From positions 1 through 63,128 of the forward strand of contig PNKC01000011.1 in assembly GCA_013822275.1 (NCBI GenBank): a stretch of DNA of 63,128 bases, in the 5' to 3' direction. Below the pieces are notes generated by a model, which was given only the letters and a program-made list of their open reading frames with translations, did not search any database and was not told the origin of the DNA. The position numbers were made by a program, and so were the translations under genes. The DNA comes from Anaerolinea sp. (GTDB lineage: Bacteria; Chloroflexota; Dehalococcoidia; Tepidiformales; Tepidiformaceae). Below, in pieces: positions 1 to 7,144 of the stretch; position 1 is the stretch's first letter, and each line of letters begins with the position of its first letter.

Positions 1-15
1 GTCCGGTCTAATCAG

Positions 16-54
16 CTTTGTGCAGCTTCGTGCCTTAGCGCCTTTGTGTCCTCA
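16..54. repeat. Inverted partial copy of the 794-1053 repeat
   Basis: This stretch resembles the reverse complement of part of the tandem repeat at 794-1053: both contain GTGCAGCTTCG followed by CCTTTGTGTCCTCA with few differences. The two lie on opposite sides of the phosphatase gene in inverted orientation. The dispersed nature is inferred from only these copies. Confidence 0.6.
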
Positions 55-693
55 GGAAGCGACAACGGAAAGCGGCGCGGCAAGCCCGTGGATGTGGCTG
101 GCGTCGTTGAAGCCGAGCAGGGTTAGCCGGCCGCTCTTCGAGATCTGCATCCGCGTGAGCGAGGTGTTCTCCACCGCGAACGACCAGGACGACTCGATTG
201 GCATGTGCAGCAGTTCGGCGAGCATGGCCGCGATTGCGTTGCCGTGGGAAACGACCAGCACCGTTTGACCCACGTGCGCGGCGGCAATGCGCCGGATGGC
301 GGCCGCTGTCCGCTGGCGAATCTGGGCGACCGTTTCGCCGCCTGGCGCCGGGGCCCTGCAGAGGAAGAAGTCGCGCATCAAGTCCCGGTGCGTCTCGCGC
401 AGGCACTCGCCGGAAAGCCCTTCCCATTCGCCGTAGTGCATTTCGCGCAGGTCGGGGTCCAGCGCCACCGGCAGAGCGCCGGCCTCCTCAAGGGCGTGCT
501 CGGCGGTCTTGCGCGCGCGGGAGAGGTCGCTGGCGTAAGCGGCGTGGATGTGTTGGCCCTTGAGCCGCTGGCCGAGCGCGCGCGCCTGGGCTACGCCGAG
601 CGGCGTCAGGTCGGTCTCGGAGTGGCCGCAGAACAGCTGGTTGATGTTGCCGTAGGTCTGGCCATGGCGGACGAGGAGGACGGAGGTGGTCAT
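52..693 (-). CDS. Histidine phosphatase family protein
   Basis: A 213-residue protein of the phosphoglycerate mutase/histidine phosphatase superfamily. The catalytic RHG motif is at residues 9-11, the acidic LREMHYGEWEG segment at 82-92, and the second catalytic histidine at about 150 in VVSHGN. The family hydrolyses or transfers phosphate on small metabolites such as alpha-ribazole phosphate or sugar phosphates; the substrate cannot be read from sequence. The chosen ATG at 693 places RHG at the usual position. The open frame continues upstream to 843, but that extension runs through the repeat region and is unlike the family. The stop lies inside the inverted repeat copy at 16-54. Confidence 0.9.
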   Translation of the reverse strand: MTTSVLLVRHGQTYGNINQLFCGHSETDLTPLGVAQARALGQRLKGQHIHAAYASDLSRARKTAEHALEEAGALPVALDPDLREMHYGEWEGLSGECLRETHRDLMRDFFLCRAPAPGGETVAQIRQRTAAAIRRIAAAHVGQTVLVVSHGNAIAAMLAELLHMPIESSWSFAVENTSLTRMQISKSGRLTLLGFNDASHIHGLAAPLSVVAS

Positions 694-793
694 GTTCCCA
701 GTGTAGCCGCCAGCGTCGTACGGTTCGAAGCTGCACGAACCCTTGCTTGCCTTCGTGTCCCCACAGTAGCGACGCCCTCTGAGGGACACAAAG

Positions 794-1053
794 GGCGTCG
801 TCTTGTGTTGAGGACACAAAGGCAGCAAGGCTCGAAGCTGCACGAAGCCTGACTGAGGGCGGCCGGTTCAAGAAGAAGAGAACCTTCGTGGCGCTTTGTG
901 GTTTCGGGGCTTCGTGTCCCCCAAAAGGCGTCGTCTTGTGTTGAGGACACAAAGGCAGCAAGGCTCGAAGCTGCACGAAGCCTGACTGAGGGCGGCCGGT
1001 TCAAGAAGAAGAAAAACCTTTGTGGCGCTTTGTGCTTTCGGGGCTTCGTGTCC
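794..1053. repeat. 133-bp direct tandem repeat, two copies
   Basis: Copy 1 begins at 794 and copy 2 at 927, both with GGCGTCGTCTTGTGTTGAGG. They stay nearly identical to GGGGCTTCGTGTCC (906-919 and 1040-1053), with one single-base indel in an A-rich run. A more diverged relative lies at 720-793. Each unit contains a small inverted repeat (TTGTGT / ACACAA). The composition recalls the CACAAAG/CACGAAG intergenic repeats seen in environmental bacteria. Confidence 0.85.
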
Positions 1054-1082
1054 TCAACAACAAACGAAGGGCCGTCACCCCC

Positions 1083-1187
1083 GTGTTTGGGCGCCAGACC
1101 ACGCAGAGCATGGACCTCTTCCTGCAGCGCTACCTGCCGGACGAGGCGAGGAAGGCAGCCGCAGCCGCGGCGGCCGGGGCCCGTTAA
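1083..1187 (+). pseudogene. Possible 3' remnant of a gene
   Basis: An open frame without a good start encodes 34 residues beginning VFGRQTTQSMDLFLQRYLPD and ending in an Ala-rich tail and TAA. It looks like the C-terminus of a larger protein whose 5' part has been replaced by the adjacent tandem repeat. I do not recognise the family; a chance open frame is possible. Confidence 0.3.
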
Positions 1188-1345
1188 CCCCGCCGTCGCC
1201 AACGTTTTACGGACGTTTTACGCAGGAATGGCAACATCGGGGCCATTCCGGGCGTTTCTCTTGGTGCGCGTACATAAGCCGGTTGTTAGGGTATTCACTC
1301 AGGGCGTCAACGCCCAACGCGCAATACGTCGCGCCGGAGGAAACA

Positions 1346-1774
1346 ATGAGCTGGATCACTCGCAAATCGTTCGGCCTGGTGCTGGCCGTGAGCCTCGCCT
1401 TCGCGGCCATCCTCGGCGGCTCGCTGGGGATCGCCGTCGCGAAGCACTCCTCAACCGTCACAGGGCAATGTCCAGGCGGTTCGCCGGGCTGCAACATCAA
1501 CTTCGTGGGGGCCATTGGCAGCGGCGACGTTTCGCCAGCGAACTTTACGAAGTGCCTCCCCGCCGGTTCGTGGGAAGCCATCTACATCTGGGACGGTCCC
1601 AACCAGGAGTGGCAGCACTTCTTTAGCCCCTCCACCCCGGCCTACGTGAACTCGCCCAGCGCCGGGGGCATCAGCACCATCCCGCGCTTTTCCGGCGTTG
1701 TCCTCATCATGAAGCTCGGCCAGCCGTCGCAGAACGTGACGCTGCTTGACGCAAACAGCGAGAGCTGCAACTAA
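1346..1774 (+). CDS. Secreted protein of unknown function
   Basis: A 142-residue protein with a signal peptide: KR-type N-region (ITRKS), then a hydrophobic segment at about residues 9-31 ending near AVA. The mature part has four cysteines (41, 49, 70, 141), likely disulphides, and a WEAIYIWDGPNQEWQHFF core. GGAGG at 1337-1341 supports the ATG at 1346. I recognise no domain. A Rho-independent terminator follows at 1804-1829, so it is probably transcribed alone. Confidence 0.8.
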   Translation: MSWITRKSFGLVLAVSLAFAAILGGSLGIAVAKHSSTVTGQCPGGSPGCNINFVGAIGSGDVSPANFTKCLPAGSWEAIYIWDGPNQEWQHFFSPSTPAYVNSPSAGGISTIPRFSGVVLIMKLGQPSQNVTLLDANSESCN

Positions 1775-1803
1775 CGCTCTTGCCCTCGTTCTCCTGCTGA
1801 AAG

Positions 1804-1829
1804 CCCCTCGCCTGGCCGCGAGGGGTTTT
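1804..1829 (+). terminator. Rho-independent terminator
   Basis: CCCCTCGC at 1804-1811 pairs perfectly with GCGAGGGG at 1818-1825 around a 6-nt loop and is followed by TTTT. It lies 30 bp after the secreted protein gene. Confidence 0.85.
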
Positions 1830-1904
1830 CTGTTTGCCGGGACGATGCTGCTGGCCGCCCGCGCCGTAGTGGACTAAATCGTGTTGGTTCAGTACAGTGG
1901 CGGC

Positions 1905-2165
1905 ATGACTACCGTCAACGTCCACGCCGCCAAGACGCACTTCTCCAGGCTGCTCGAGGCCGTTGAACGCGGCGAAGAAGTGATCATCGCCCGCCGGGGG
2001 AAGCCGGTCGCGAAGCTTGTCTCGTGCGAAGGCGAGGTGCGAAAGGTGCGCCTGGGCGGCTCCGCTGGTGAAGTCGTAATCCATCCGGAGTTCTACGATG
2101 AGATGACCGAGGAGGAACTCGAGGACTGGTACGGCAAGGATGAGGCCGAGGAGCCGCTCGTTTGA
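1905..2165 (+). CDS. Phd/YefM-family antitoxin
   Basis: An 86-residue antitoxin with the typical N-terminus TVNVHAAKTHFSRLLEAVERG followed by EEVIIARRGKPVAKLV, the Phd/YefM DNA-binding and dimerisation fold. The acidic C-terminal tail (EEELEDWYGKDEAEE) is the likely toxin-neutralising part. The ATG at 1905 is chosen because it starts the conserved domain; an upstream TTG in frame at 1881 is unlikely. It overlaps the next gene by 4 bp, the usual antitoxin-then-toxin order, and family members autorepress their operon. Confidence 0.88.
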   Translation: MTTVNVHAAKTHFSRLLEAVERGEEVIIARRGKPVAKLVSCEGEVRKVRLGGSAGEVVIHPEFYDEMTEEELEDWYGKDEAEEPLV

Positions 2166-2548
2166 GAGTCCTCCTCGACACCAACGCCTTTCTCTGGGCG
2201 GCCAGCCAGCCATCGCGACTTTCAGGGCCAGCACGCGCCGCGATCGAGGAGAGCGCGAACCAGCGCTTCCTGAGCCCGGTGACACCGTGGGAGTTGGGGA
2301 TCAAACTCAACTCTGGGAAACTTCACCTTGTCGGCGACCTTCCCGCCTTCATCGCAAAGCACCTTCACGAGATGCTGCTCACCGAGCTGCCCATCCGGAT
2401 GGAACACGCCATCGCCACTACCGCGCTCCCACCCATCCACCGCGACCCCTTCGACCGGATGCTCGTCGCCCAGGCGATCGTTGAACGCGTGCCGATCGTG
2501 ACCAGCGACAGCCACCTCGCGCGCTACGGCGTGGAGGTCATCTGGTAG
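2162..2548 (+). CDS. VapC-like PIN-domain toxin
   Basis: A 128-residue PIN-domain ribonuclease. Acidic residues of the active site are visible in LLDTNAFLW (D6), TPWELGIKL, HRDPFDRMLVAQA and TSDSHLARYG. The start is TTG at 2162, overlapping the antitoxin stop as TTGA. PIN toxins cleave RNA with metal help; the target is unknown. It is paired with the Phd/YefM-type antitoxin, a common combination. Confidence 0.9.
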   Translation: MRVLLDTNAFLWAASQPSRLSGPARAAIEESANQRFLSPVTPWELGIKLNSGKLHLVGDLPAFIAKHLHEMLLTELPIRMEHAIATTALPPIHRDPFDRMLVAQAIVERVPIVTSDSHLARYGVEVIW

Positions 2549-2563
2549 CCTCGCGCCATTCGG

Positions 2564-2899
2564 CTAAAGGTCGAGCGCGCGCCGCAGAATGGAGTCGACT
2601 GCCGCGAGGTCTCGCTCCGACAGGCGCCCGATGGTGTGGACAACTCGGGCAGGGTCGATCGTCGCGATGACAGGCTTCAGCGCACTCGGAAACAGCAGCC
2701 CGGCGGCGAGCCAATCCTCAAGCTGAAGATCGAACGGACCCGGCCTGTTGACCCGGGAGGTGATCGCCGCCAGCAGAAGGTCAGGAAGAGCGGCGCCGTA
2801 TTCGGCCGAGCTGATGACTACCGCAGGGCGTACTTTCGTTGCTGAGAGGTCGCTGAACGGGAAGGGGACGAGGATCACGTCACCGCGGCTCGATGGCAT
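2564..2899 (-). CDS. MazF/PemK-like endoribonuclease toxin
   Basis: A 111-residue protein beginning RGDVILVPFPFSD and continuing KVRPAVVISS, the hallmark of the PemK/MazF fold; the downstream ALKPVIATI segment and the C-terminal helix also fit. Family members cleave mRNA at short sequences. Its start overlaps the upstream partner gene by 20 bp. It is convergent with the PIN toxin gene (16 bp between stops), so two toxin systems sit back to back. Confidence 0.88.
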   Translation of the reverse strand: MPSSRGDVILVPFPFSDLSATKVRPAVVISSAEYGAALPDLLLAAITSRVNRPGPFDLQLEDWLAAGLLFPSALKPVIATIDPARVVHTIGRLSERDLAAVDSILRRALDL

Positions 2900-3137
2900 A
2901 GAGCTCCCGCCAGTCGTCGTAGCGGGCGTCGTCGGGATTGTCCCACACCCGCTCGAGTGCGTCGGCCGAGGCGAACGACCAGTCCCGCCGATCGTCCAGC
3001 GTCCCGGTCAGGAGAAGCTCCAGCGCCTCCTGGACAATCTCGTCCTCGGCCACGTGACGGGCCGCGGCCAGGGCTCGCAACCGTTCGTACTGCGCGGGGG
3101 TAAGCTGGTAGCGGCGCGTGATGAATGCGTCGTTCAC
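2880..3137 (-). CDS. Probable antitoxin of the MazF-like toxin
   Basis: An 85-residue protein preceding and overlapping the MazF-like gene. Its N-terminal half (RRYQLTPAQYERLRALAAAR, then EDEIVQEALELLL) looks like a ribbon-helix-helix or similar DNA-binding segment; the C-terminal half is acidic and Trp-rich. The GTG at 3137 is preferred because a -10 hexamer TATACT lies 6 nt upstream with no Shine-Dalgarno, implying a leaderless start; an ATG at 3167 would lie upstream of that promoter. The antitoxin role is inferred from position. Confidence 0.7.
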   Translation of the reverse strand: MNDAFITRRYQLTPAQYERLRALAAARHVAEDEIVQEALELLLTGTLDDRRDWSFASADALERVWDNPDDARYDDWRELYAIEPR

Positions 3138-3143
3138 AGGACG

Positions 3144-3149
3144 AGTATA
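3144..3149 (-). promoter_or_regulatory. -10 hexamer for a leaderless start
   Basis: On the minus strand this reads TATACT, 6 nt before the GTG at 3137, leaving no room for a ribosome binding site. Confidence 0.6.
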
Positions 3150-3162
3150 GCGCGGCTCGTGC

Positions 3163-3211
3163 CTCATCCCTCATTCCTCATTCCTCATTCCTCATTCCTC
3201 ATTCCTCATTC
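3163..3211. repeat. Heptanucleotide tandem repeat (CTCATTC)
   Basis: Six perfect CTCATTC units occupy 3170-3211 after one degenerate unit at 3163-3169. The array lies between the antitoxin promoter and the JAMM protease promoter. The same heptamer recurs in the opposite orientation at 6839. Confidence 0.9.
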
Positions 3212-3215
3212 CTTC

Positions 3216-3221
3216 TACAAT
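3216..3221 (+). promoter_or_regulatory. -10 hexamer of the JAMM protease-folP-folK operon
   Basis: TACAAT lies 28 nt before the ATG at 3250, directly after the heptamer array; TGGAGG at 3238-3243 is the ribosome binding site. The -35 region falls inside the heptamer array, so copy number could affect expression. Confidence 0.5.
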
Positions 3222-3249
3222 AGATACTCACCCCGCCCTGGAGGCTCGA

Positions 3250-3669
3250 ATGCCCGTCGCCATACGGCTCCGCCGCGAGCACGTTGACGCCATGATCGCC
3301 CACGCCCTGGAGGATGCCCCCCAGGAGTGCTGCGGTGTCCTTGCGACGAAGGACGGCGTGGTCGATTCCGTAAACCGCGCCCGCAACGTCGAAGCAAGTC
3401 CCTACCGCTTCAAGATCGACCCGCTGGAGTACGCAAAGCTCGAGCGCGGCCTCGACGAGGCGGGAGCGACGCCGGCTGGCTTCTACCACTCGCACACGGG
3501 CAGCGACCCTATCCCCAGCCCGACCGACATCCGCATGATGGCCACGTTCTTCGGCCCGCCCTTCGTCCACTTCGTCATCGGCGTGAAGGACCGCGAGAAG
3601 CCGGAGGTACGCTGCTGGTACATCCAGGACGGCGACAAGGCCGAGCAGCAGTTCGAGATCATCGAATGA
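3250..3669 (+). CDS. JAB1/MPN (JAMM) metallopeptidase, M67 family
   Basis: A 139-residue single-domain JAMM zinc peptidase. The catalytic Glu is at 26 (QECCGV) and the metal motif is exact: H80-S-H82, seven residues, S90, two residues, D93. Bacterial members remove amino acids or conjugates from the C-terminus of ubiquitin-like sulphur carriers such as ThiS/MoaD, or cleave related isopeptide bonds. It opens an operon with folP and folK (ATGA overlap with folP). A MoaD/ThiS-like protein is encoded at 10757-11020, but any partnership is speculative. Confidence 0.88.
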   Translation: MPVAIRLRREHVDAMIAHALEDAPQECCGVLATKDGVVDSVNRARNVEASPYRFKIDPLEYAKLERGLDEAGATPAGFYHSHTGSDPIPSPTDIRMMATFFGPPFVHFVIGVKDREKPEVRCWYIQDGDKAEQQFEIIE

Positions 3670-4529
3670 GCGGGGCGGTGCTCAGCCGCGTCTATCGCGC
3701 GCCTGCGCTTGAGCTGCGAGGGCGCAGCTTCACCTGGGGGGCCCGCACCTATCTCATGGCGATCATCAACGAGACGCCGGACTCCTTCAGCGGGGACGGC
3801 CTGGGAAGCGATGTTGAAGCCGCGGTTGCCCTCGCCAGGCGCTTCGAGTCCGAAGGCGCCGACATCCTCGACGTTGGCGGCGAATCCTCGCGGCCCGGCG
3901 CCACGCCTCTCGCCGTCGAACAGGAGATTGAGCGCGTGGTGCCCCCAATCGCCGCGATCCGCGCCGCTACGACCCTGCCGATCTCCGTCGACACCTGCCA
4001 CGCCGCCGTCGCCGAAGCCGCCATCGAAGCCGGCGCCAACATGGTCAACGACATCTGGGGCCTCCGCCACGACCCGGAGATGGCAAGCGTCATCGCCCGC
4101 CACGGCGCGGCCCTGGTGGCGATGCACAACCAGCGCGGGCGCCCTTTTCGCGACGTCGCTGGAGACATCCGCGAGGGCTGGCAGGCGACCCTCCATCTCG
4201 CCCACCGGGCAGGCATCGACCCCGTCCGCGTCATCCTGGACCCCGGCTTCGGCTTCGGCTGGACACCTGAACAGAACCTGGAGATGTTGCGGCGCCTCCC
4301 CGAGCTTTGGGACATGGAGATGCCCCTGCTGGCGGGGACCTCCCGAAAGTCCACGCTCGGCCTGGTGATCGACGCGCCGGTGGAGGATCGGCTGGAGGCC
4401 ACAGCCTCAAGCGTCGCGCTTAGCATCGCCGGAGGCGCCGACATCGTCCGCGTGCACGACGTCCGCGCGATGTGCCGGGTCGCGAAGGTGGCGGACGCCG
4501 TCTGCCGGGCGAACTGGCGGGCGCCGTGA
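3666..4529 (+). CDS. folP: Dihydropteroate synthase
   Basis: A 287-residue enzyme that condenses p-aminobenzoate with 6-hydroxymethyl-7,8-dihydropterin pyrophosphate in folate synthesis. Both signature segments are present: INETPDSFSGDG near residue 35 and DVGGESSRPG near 70, followed by SVDTCH, NDIWG, DPGFGFGW and GTSRKS. The ATG at 3666 overlaps the JAMM protease stop (ATGA) and the gene ends in GTGA overlap with folK, so the three genes are translationally coupled. Length is normal for the family. Confidence 0.95.
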   Translation: MSGAVLSRVYRAPALELRGRSFTWGARTYLMAIINETPDSFSGDGLGSDVEAAVALARRFESEGADILDVGGESSRPGATPLAVEQEIERVVPPIAAIRAATTLPISVDTCHAAVAEAAIEAGANMVNDIWGLRHDPEMASVIARHGAALVAMHNQRGRPFRDVAGDIREGWQATLHLAHRAGIDPVRVILDPGFGFGWTPEQNLEMLRRLPELWDMEMPLLAGTSRKSTLGLVIDAPVEDRLEATASSVALSIAGGADIVRVHDVRAMCRVAKVADAVCRANWRAP

Positions 4530-5008
4530 CGAAGGCCGTCCTCGCCCTCGGGTCGAACCTTGGCGACCGCCTTGCGAACCTTCGCGCCGCGGTGTCTATG
4601 CTTGAAGAGGCGGGCCTTGAAGTCATCGCGAAGTCGGAGGTCTGGGAAACCGCGCCCGTCCCCGCGGACCAGCCGCCGTACCTGAACGCCGCCGTCGTTG
4701 CCGAGACCGGGCTGGAGCCGCTGGACCTGCTGCGCGAACTGAAGCGCATCGAACATGACCTCGGCCGGCGAGAGGGCACCCGTTGGGGGCCACGCCCAAT
4801 CGACCTCGATATCCTCTTCTACGGCGACCTGGCTTTGAACAGCGAGACGCTCACCATCCCCCACCCGCGCATCGCCGAACGCGCCTTCGTCCTCGCCCCC
4901 CTCACGGACATCATCGATGAGCCGCTCCCGGTCCTCGGAAAGACGGCGGCGGAGCTGCTGGAGGCCGTTGGCCTGGAAGGGGCATGGCGCACGCGGGAGC
5001 GGCTGTAG
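4526..5008 (+). CDS. folK: 2-amino-4-hydroxy-6-hydroxymethyldihydropteridine diphosphokinase (HPPK)
   Basis: A 160-residue folate enzyme that transfers pyrophosphate from ATP to 6-hydroxymethyl-7,8-dihydropterin, making the substrate of FolP. Seen are ALGSNLGDR at the N-terminus, the helical ELKRIEHDLGRR and the signature RWGPRPIDLDILFYG, then IPHPRIAERAFVLAPL. The start is GTG at 4526, overlapping the folP stop. No folB or folE is seen nearby. The gene ends just before the left inverted repeat of the transposase element. Confidence 0.95.
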   Translation: MTKAVLALGSNLGDRLANLRAAVSMLEEAGLEVIAKSEVWETAPVPADQPPYLNAAVVAETGLEPLDLLRELKRIEHDLGRREGTRWGPRPIDLDILFYGDLALNSETLTIPHPRIAERAFVLAPLTDIIDEPLPVLGKTAAELLEAVGLEGAWRTRERL

Positions 5009-5021
5009 GGCGGGGTTGCAG

Positions 5022-5059
5022 GCCGGAGTCGCGCCCCTCAGCGGGCGCGGGCAACGCAC
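5022..5059. repeat. Left inverted repeat of the RAYT element (38 bp)
   Basis: This 38-bp sequence is the exact reverse complement of 5594-5631 on the other side of the transposase gene. It contains a REP-like palindrome, GCGCCC-CTCAGC-GGGCGC, followed by GGGCAACG. Only 13 bp separate it from the folK stop. Confidence 0.9.
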
Positions 5060-5542
5060 TCAAGCTTCCGCGTCAGCGCCCGCAACACCATCGTCGTACC
5101 ACGCCCAAACCCATGGCCACTCCTCCCTCCGCTCGACAAGCTTCGCTACGGCCGGGTTATCAACGATGTACTGGACCGTCCGGGCGAAGTCGGCCTCGTC
5201 CCGGAGCGTCCTGTCCCACATGCCAGGCTGCCACAACGGACTCCGGTGGCCCGCGTCCCGCGCCAGCTTTGTTGTCCACGACTTCCAGGCGTTGAGAAAC
5301 TGAATGATGTCTTGCCCATCCGGGCGGAGCAGCAGGTGAAGGTGGTCTGGCATGAGACAGGCGGCGAAGAGTTCAACGCGCCCGGCAGCTCGCTGTTGCA
5401 TCGCGCCCGACCAGATCTGGTCGCCAACCCCGTTGGGCCACTTCGGGATCTCGGGATGGGCTGCGATGGTCAGATGGAAGCGCAGATGGCGCTGCTGGTA
5501 GTGTTCGCGCGGGCGGCGGATTCGAGCGGGCCACTGGACCAT
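5060..5542 (-). CDS. REP-associated tyrosine transposase (RAYT, Y1 family)
   Basis: A 160-residue IS200-like Y1 transposase. The HUH metal motif is HLHLL in CLMPDHLHLLL and the catalytic tyrosine is likely the Y of TVQYIVDNPAVAKL; the RHLRFHLTIAAH start and WDRTLRDEADFARTV are also typical of RAYTs. RAYTs act on REP palindromes through single-strand chemistry. The gene lies exactly between a pair of 38-bp inverted repeats carrying such palindromes (5022-5059 and 5594-5631). It appears full length, so the element may be functional or recently so. Confidence 0.9.
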   Translation of the reverse strand: MVQWPARIRRPREHYQQRHLRFHLTIAAHPEIPKWPNGVGDQIWSGAMQQRAAGRVELFAACLMPDHLHLLLRPDGQDIIQFLNAWKSWTTKLARDAGHRSPLWQPGMWDRTLRDEADFARTVQYIVDNPAVAKLVERREEWPWVWAWYDDGVAGADAEA

Positions 5543-5593
5543 GCGGGAGTGTAGTTTGGGATGTGGCCAATTACCAACCCGCCCCTGGCATTC

Positions 5594-5631
5594 GTGCGTT
5601 GCCCGCGCCCGCTGAGGGGCGCGACTCCGGC
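5594..5631. repeat. Right inverted repeat of the RAYT element (38 bp)
   Basis: An exact reverse complement of 5022-5059, with the same GCGCCC/GGGCGC hairpin. Together the pair defines a mobile unit of about 610 bp. Confidence 0.9.
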
Positions 5632-5651
5632 ATCGCGGCTCTTCTTCGCAC

Positions 5652-5990
5652 CTAAACCCAGGGGTGGTCGTCGAACTTTTCGCCGCCGGTGAGGTGGATG
5701 GCCGCTGCCCACGCCGCCAGCACGCCTGCCACCGCCAAAACTGGCGCGACCGAGGCCGCCGCCAGCCAGCCGGCCTTCTGGATGCTGCTGAAGGCCGCCA
5801 GGAGCGCCGCCACCGCCAGCGCCATCAGGGCGACCCCGTGGATCAGCATCTGCCGTTCCGGGATGAGCCGGCGCGGCTCAGTGGGCGCCGGTCCGTGCGG
5901 AATGCCGTGGTGCGCGCCGCCTTCGCCGGGGCCATGGTCGTGCCCGTGGCCTTCGTGACCACCCTCATCATGGCCGTCGTGCCCGTCCAC
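5652..5990 (-). CDS. Small membrane protein with a His-rich N-terminus
   Basis: A 112-residue protein. The first 33 residues contain about ten histidines mixed with Asp, Glu and Gly, suggesting metal binding. Two hydrophobic segments follow: LIHGVALMALAVAALLAAF near 49-67 and VAPVLAVAGVLAAWAAAIHL near 82-101, so it is an inner membrane protein. The start is GTG at 5990, overlapping the Trm112-like stop by one base, so the two are probably co-translated. I recognise no named family. Confidence 0.7.
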   Translation of the reverse strand: MDGHDGHDEGGHEGHGHDHGPGEGGAHHGIPHGPAPTEPRRLIPERQMLIHGVALMALAVAALLAAFSSIQKAGWLAAASVAPVLAVAGVLAAWAAAIHLTGGEKFDDHPWV

Positions 5991-6172
5991 TAGCCGCGCT
6001 GCTCCTTCGGGAGCATGTTCGGGATACGGTCCGTGATCGGGTAGGTTTCGTTGCAGGCGTCACAGCGGAGGCTGCCGCTGATGATTTCACCGTCCTGCTC
6101 TTCATCCACGGTCAGCGCGAGGTCGCCCTTGCAGAGAGGGCAGACGAGGATCTCCATCAATTGCGCATGCAT
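5990..6172 (-). CDS. Trm112-family zinc-ribbon protein
   Basis: A 60-residue protein with MEILVCPLCKGDL and LRCDACNETYPITDRIPNML, which is the Trm112/UPF0434 fold with two CxxC pairs. Eukaryotic Trm112 activates methyltransferases; the role of bacterial members is unclear. It precedes and touches the His-rich membrane protein gene. Confidence 0.88.
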   Translation of the reverse strand: MHAQLMEILVCPLCKGDLALTVDEEQDGEIISGSLRCDACNETYPITDRIPNMLPKEQRG

Positions 6173-6270
6173 GTGGTCATCCTACCAGTCCTTCGCCCAG
6201 CGGGAAGGTTGAGCCTTGGCCCGCGGTGTGGAACGGTGCGCAGGATGCACCATCGAACGCCGCGGCGCGC

Positions 6271-6831
6271 ATGAACTGGCTCGATATCGTCCTCCTCGGG
6301 ACGATCGCCTTCGTCACCTGGCGGGCCTTTGCCAACGGCTTCATCCGCGAACTGGTCGGCCTGAGCGCCGCCTTCCTCGCCATCCCCATCGCCGGCATCT
6401 TCTACGACGACATGTACCCGAAGGTCCACCCGATCGTGGACAATGACACCCTGGCCTCGCTCGTCTCGTTCCTCGCGATCCTCATCGGCGTGATCATCGG
6501 CGGGCAGGTCATCGGCCACCTCCTCAAGCGGACGGTCGCGATGCTGAACCTTGGGGCGGCGGACCGGCTCGCCGGAGGCCTTTTCGGGTTCGCGAAGATC
6601 GTCCTCATCGCCCAGGTCATCCTCATTGCCCTGGTGGTCTTTCCCAGGCCGGACCTGCAGGGCGCCATCGACGACTCCGAGGTGGCCACGATCCTCCTGG
6701 ATGCCGCGCCGGCGGTCCTCGCCTTCCTCCCGGGCAACTTCGACCAGCGCCTTGACGCGTTTCTGGACGGTGTGGCGGAGGTAACGGGCCCCGGCAACCA
6801 GGCAGCGCCGAAGGCGACGCCTGCGCCGTAG
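6271..6831 (+). CDS. CvpA family membrane protein
   Basis: A 186-residue protein with four hydrophobic segments: about 5-22, 26-45, 64-84 and 103-123. The pattern NWLDIVLLGTIAFVTWRAFANGFIRELVGL and the GGQVIGHLLKRTVAMLNLGAADRLAGGLFGFAK region match CvpA/colicin V production proteins, a widespread envelope family of poorly defined function. The hydrophilic C-terminus is Ala/Pro rich. The ATG at 6271 opens directly on the first membrane helix; a GTG lies 15 codons upstream. Confidence 0.85.
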   Translation: MNWLDIVLLGTIAFVTWRAFANGFIRELVGLSAAFLAIPIAGIFYDDMYPKVHPIVDNDTLASLVSFLAILIGVIIGGQVIGHLLKRTVAMLNLGAADRLAGGLFGFAKIVLIAQVILIALVVFPRPDLQGAIDDSEVATILLDAAPAVLAFLPGNFDQRLDAFLDGVAEVTGPGNQAAPKATPAP

Positions 6832-7144
6832 GGCGCGCGAGGAATGAGGAATGAGGGTTGAGAAAGGAGTTGCGCCCAATCCCGGAGCCGCGCCCGTGAG
6901 GGGAAGCGGCTGCCCCGGCTTCCACCAAGGCCAGGAGCTGTGTTGATTCTTGCGTTATCAGTCCTTCCCCGGAAGGATTCGGCGCGTGGGGGGAGGTTGG
7001 CGTTCCGGCCCTCATCCCCAGGGTGGCGGCGGCGCCCGAGCGTGTCAGCTCCAGGCGGACATCTCGCATGCTGGCGGGGCGAGACTCTGGTAGGCTCGCG
7101 GCCCTGGATCGGGCTGGGCCCGCTCCAGAATGGGGAGGCAGGTC
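6832..7144. other. Intergenic region upstream of the dehydrogenase
   Basis: No gene is evident. It contains two GAGGAAT heptamers plus one degenerate unit (6839-6859) and the hairpin AGTCCTTCC-CC-GGAAGGATT at about 6956-6975, whose core resembles the hairpins upstream of rpsR and rpsF. GGAGG at 7133-7137 belongs to the next gene. Confidence 0.6.
6839..6859. repeat. Short heptamer repeat (GAGGAAT)
   Basis: Two perfect GAGGAAT units and one GAGGGTT unit. This is the reverse complement family of the CTCATTC array at 3163-3211. Confidence 0.75.

Larger units (their letters stand above)
694..1345. other. Intergenic region with repeats
   Basis: This 650-bp stretch has no convincing intact gene. 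It holds the diverged repeat at 720-793, the 133-bp tandem repeat at 794-1053, a possible 3' gene remnant at 1083-1187, and the leader of the secreted protein gene at 1346. Confidence 0.7.
5022..5631 (-). mobile_element. RAYT/REP mobile unit
   Basis: The unit consists of the Y1 transposase gene bounded by 38-bp perfect inverted REP-like repeats. No target-site duplication is evident, as expected for Y1 elements. It has inserted between folK and the membrane protein gene at 5652. Confidence 0.75.
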
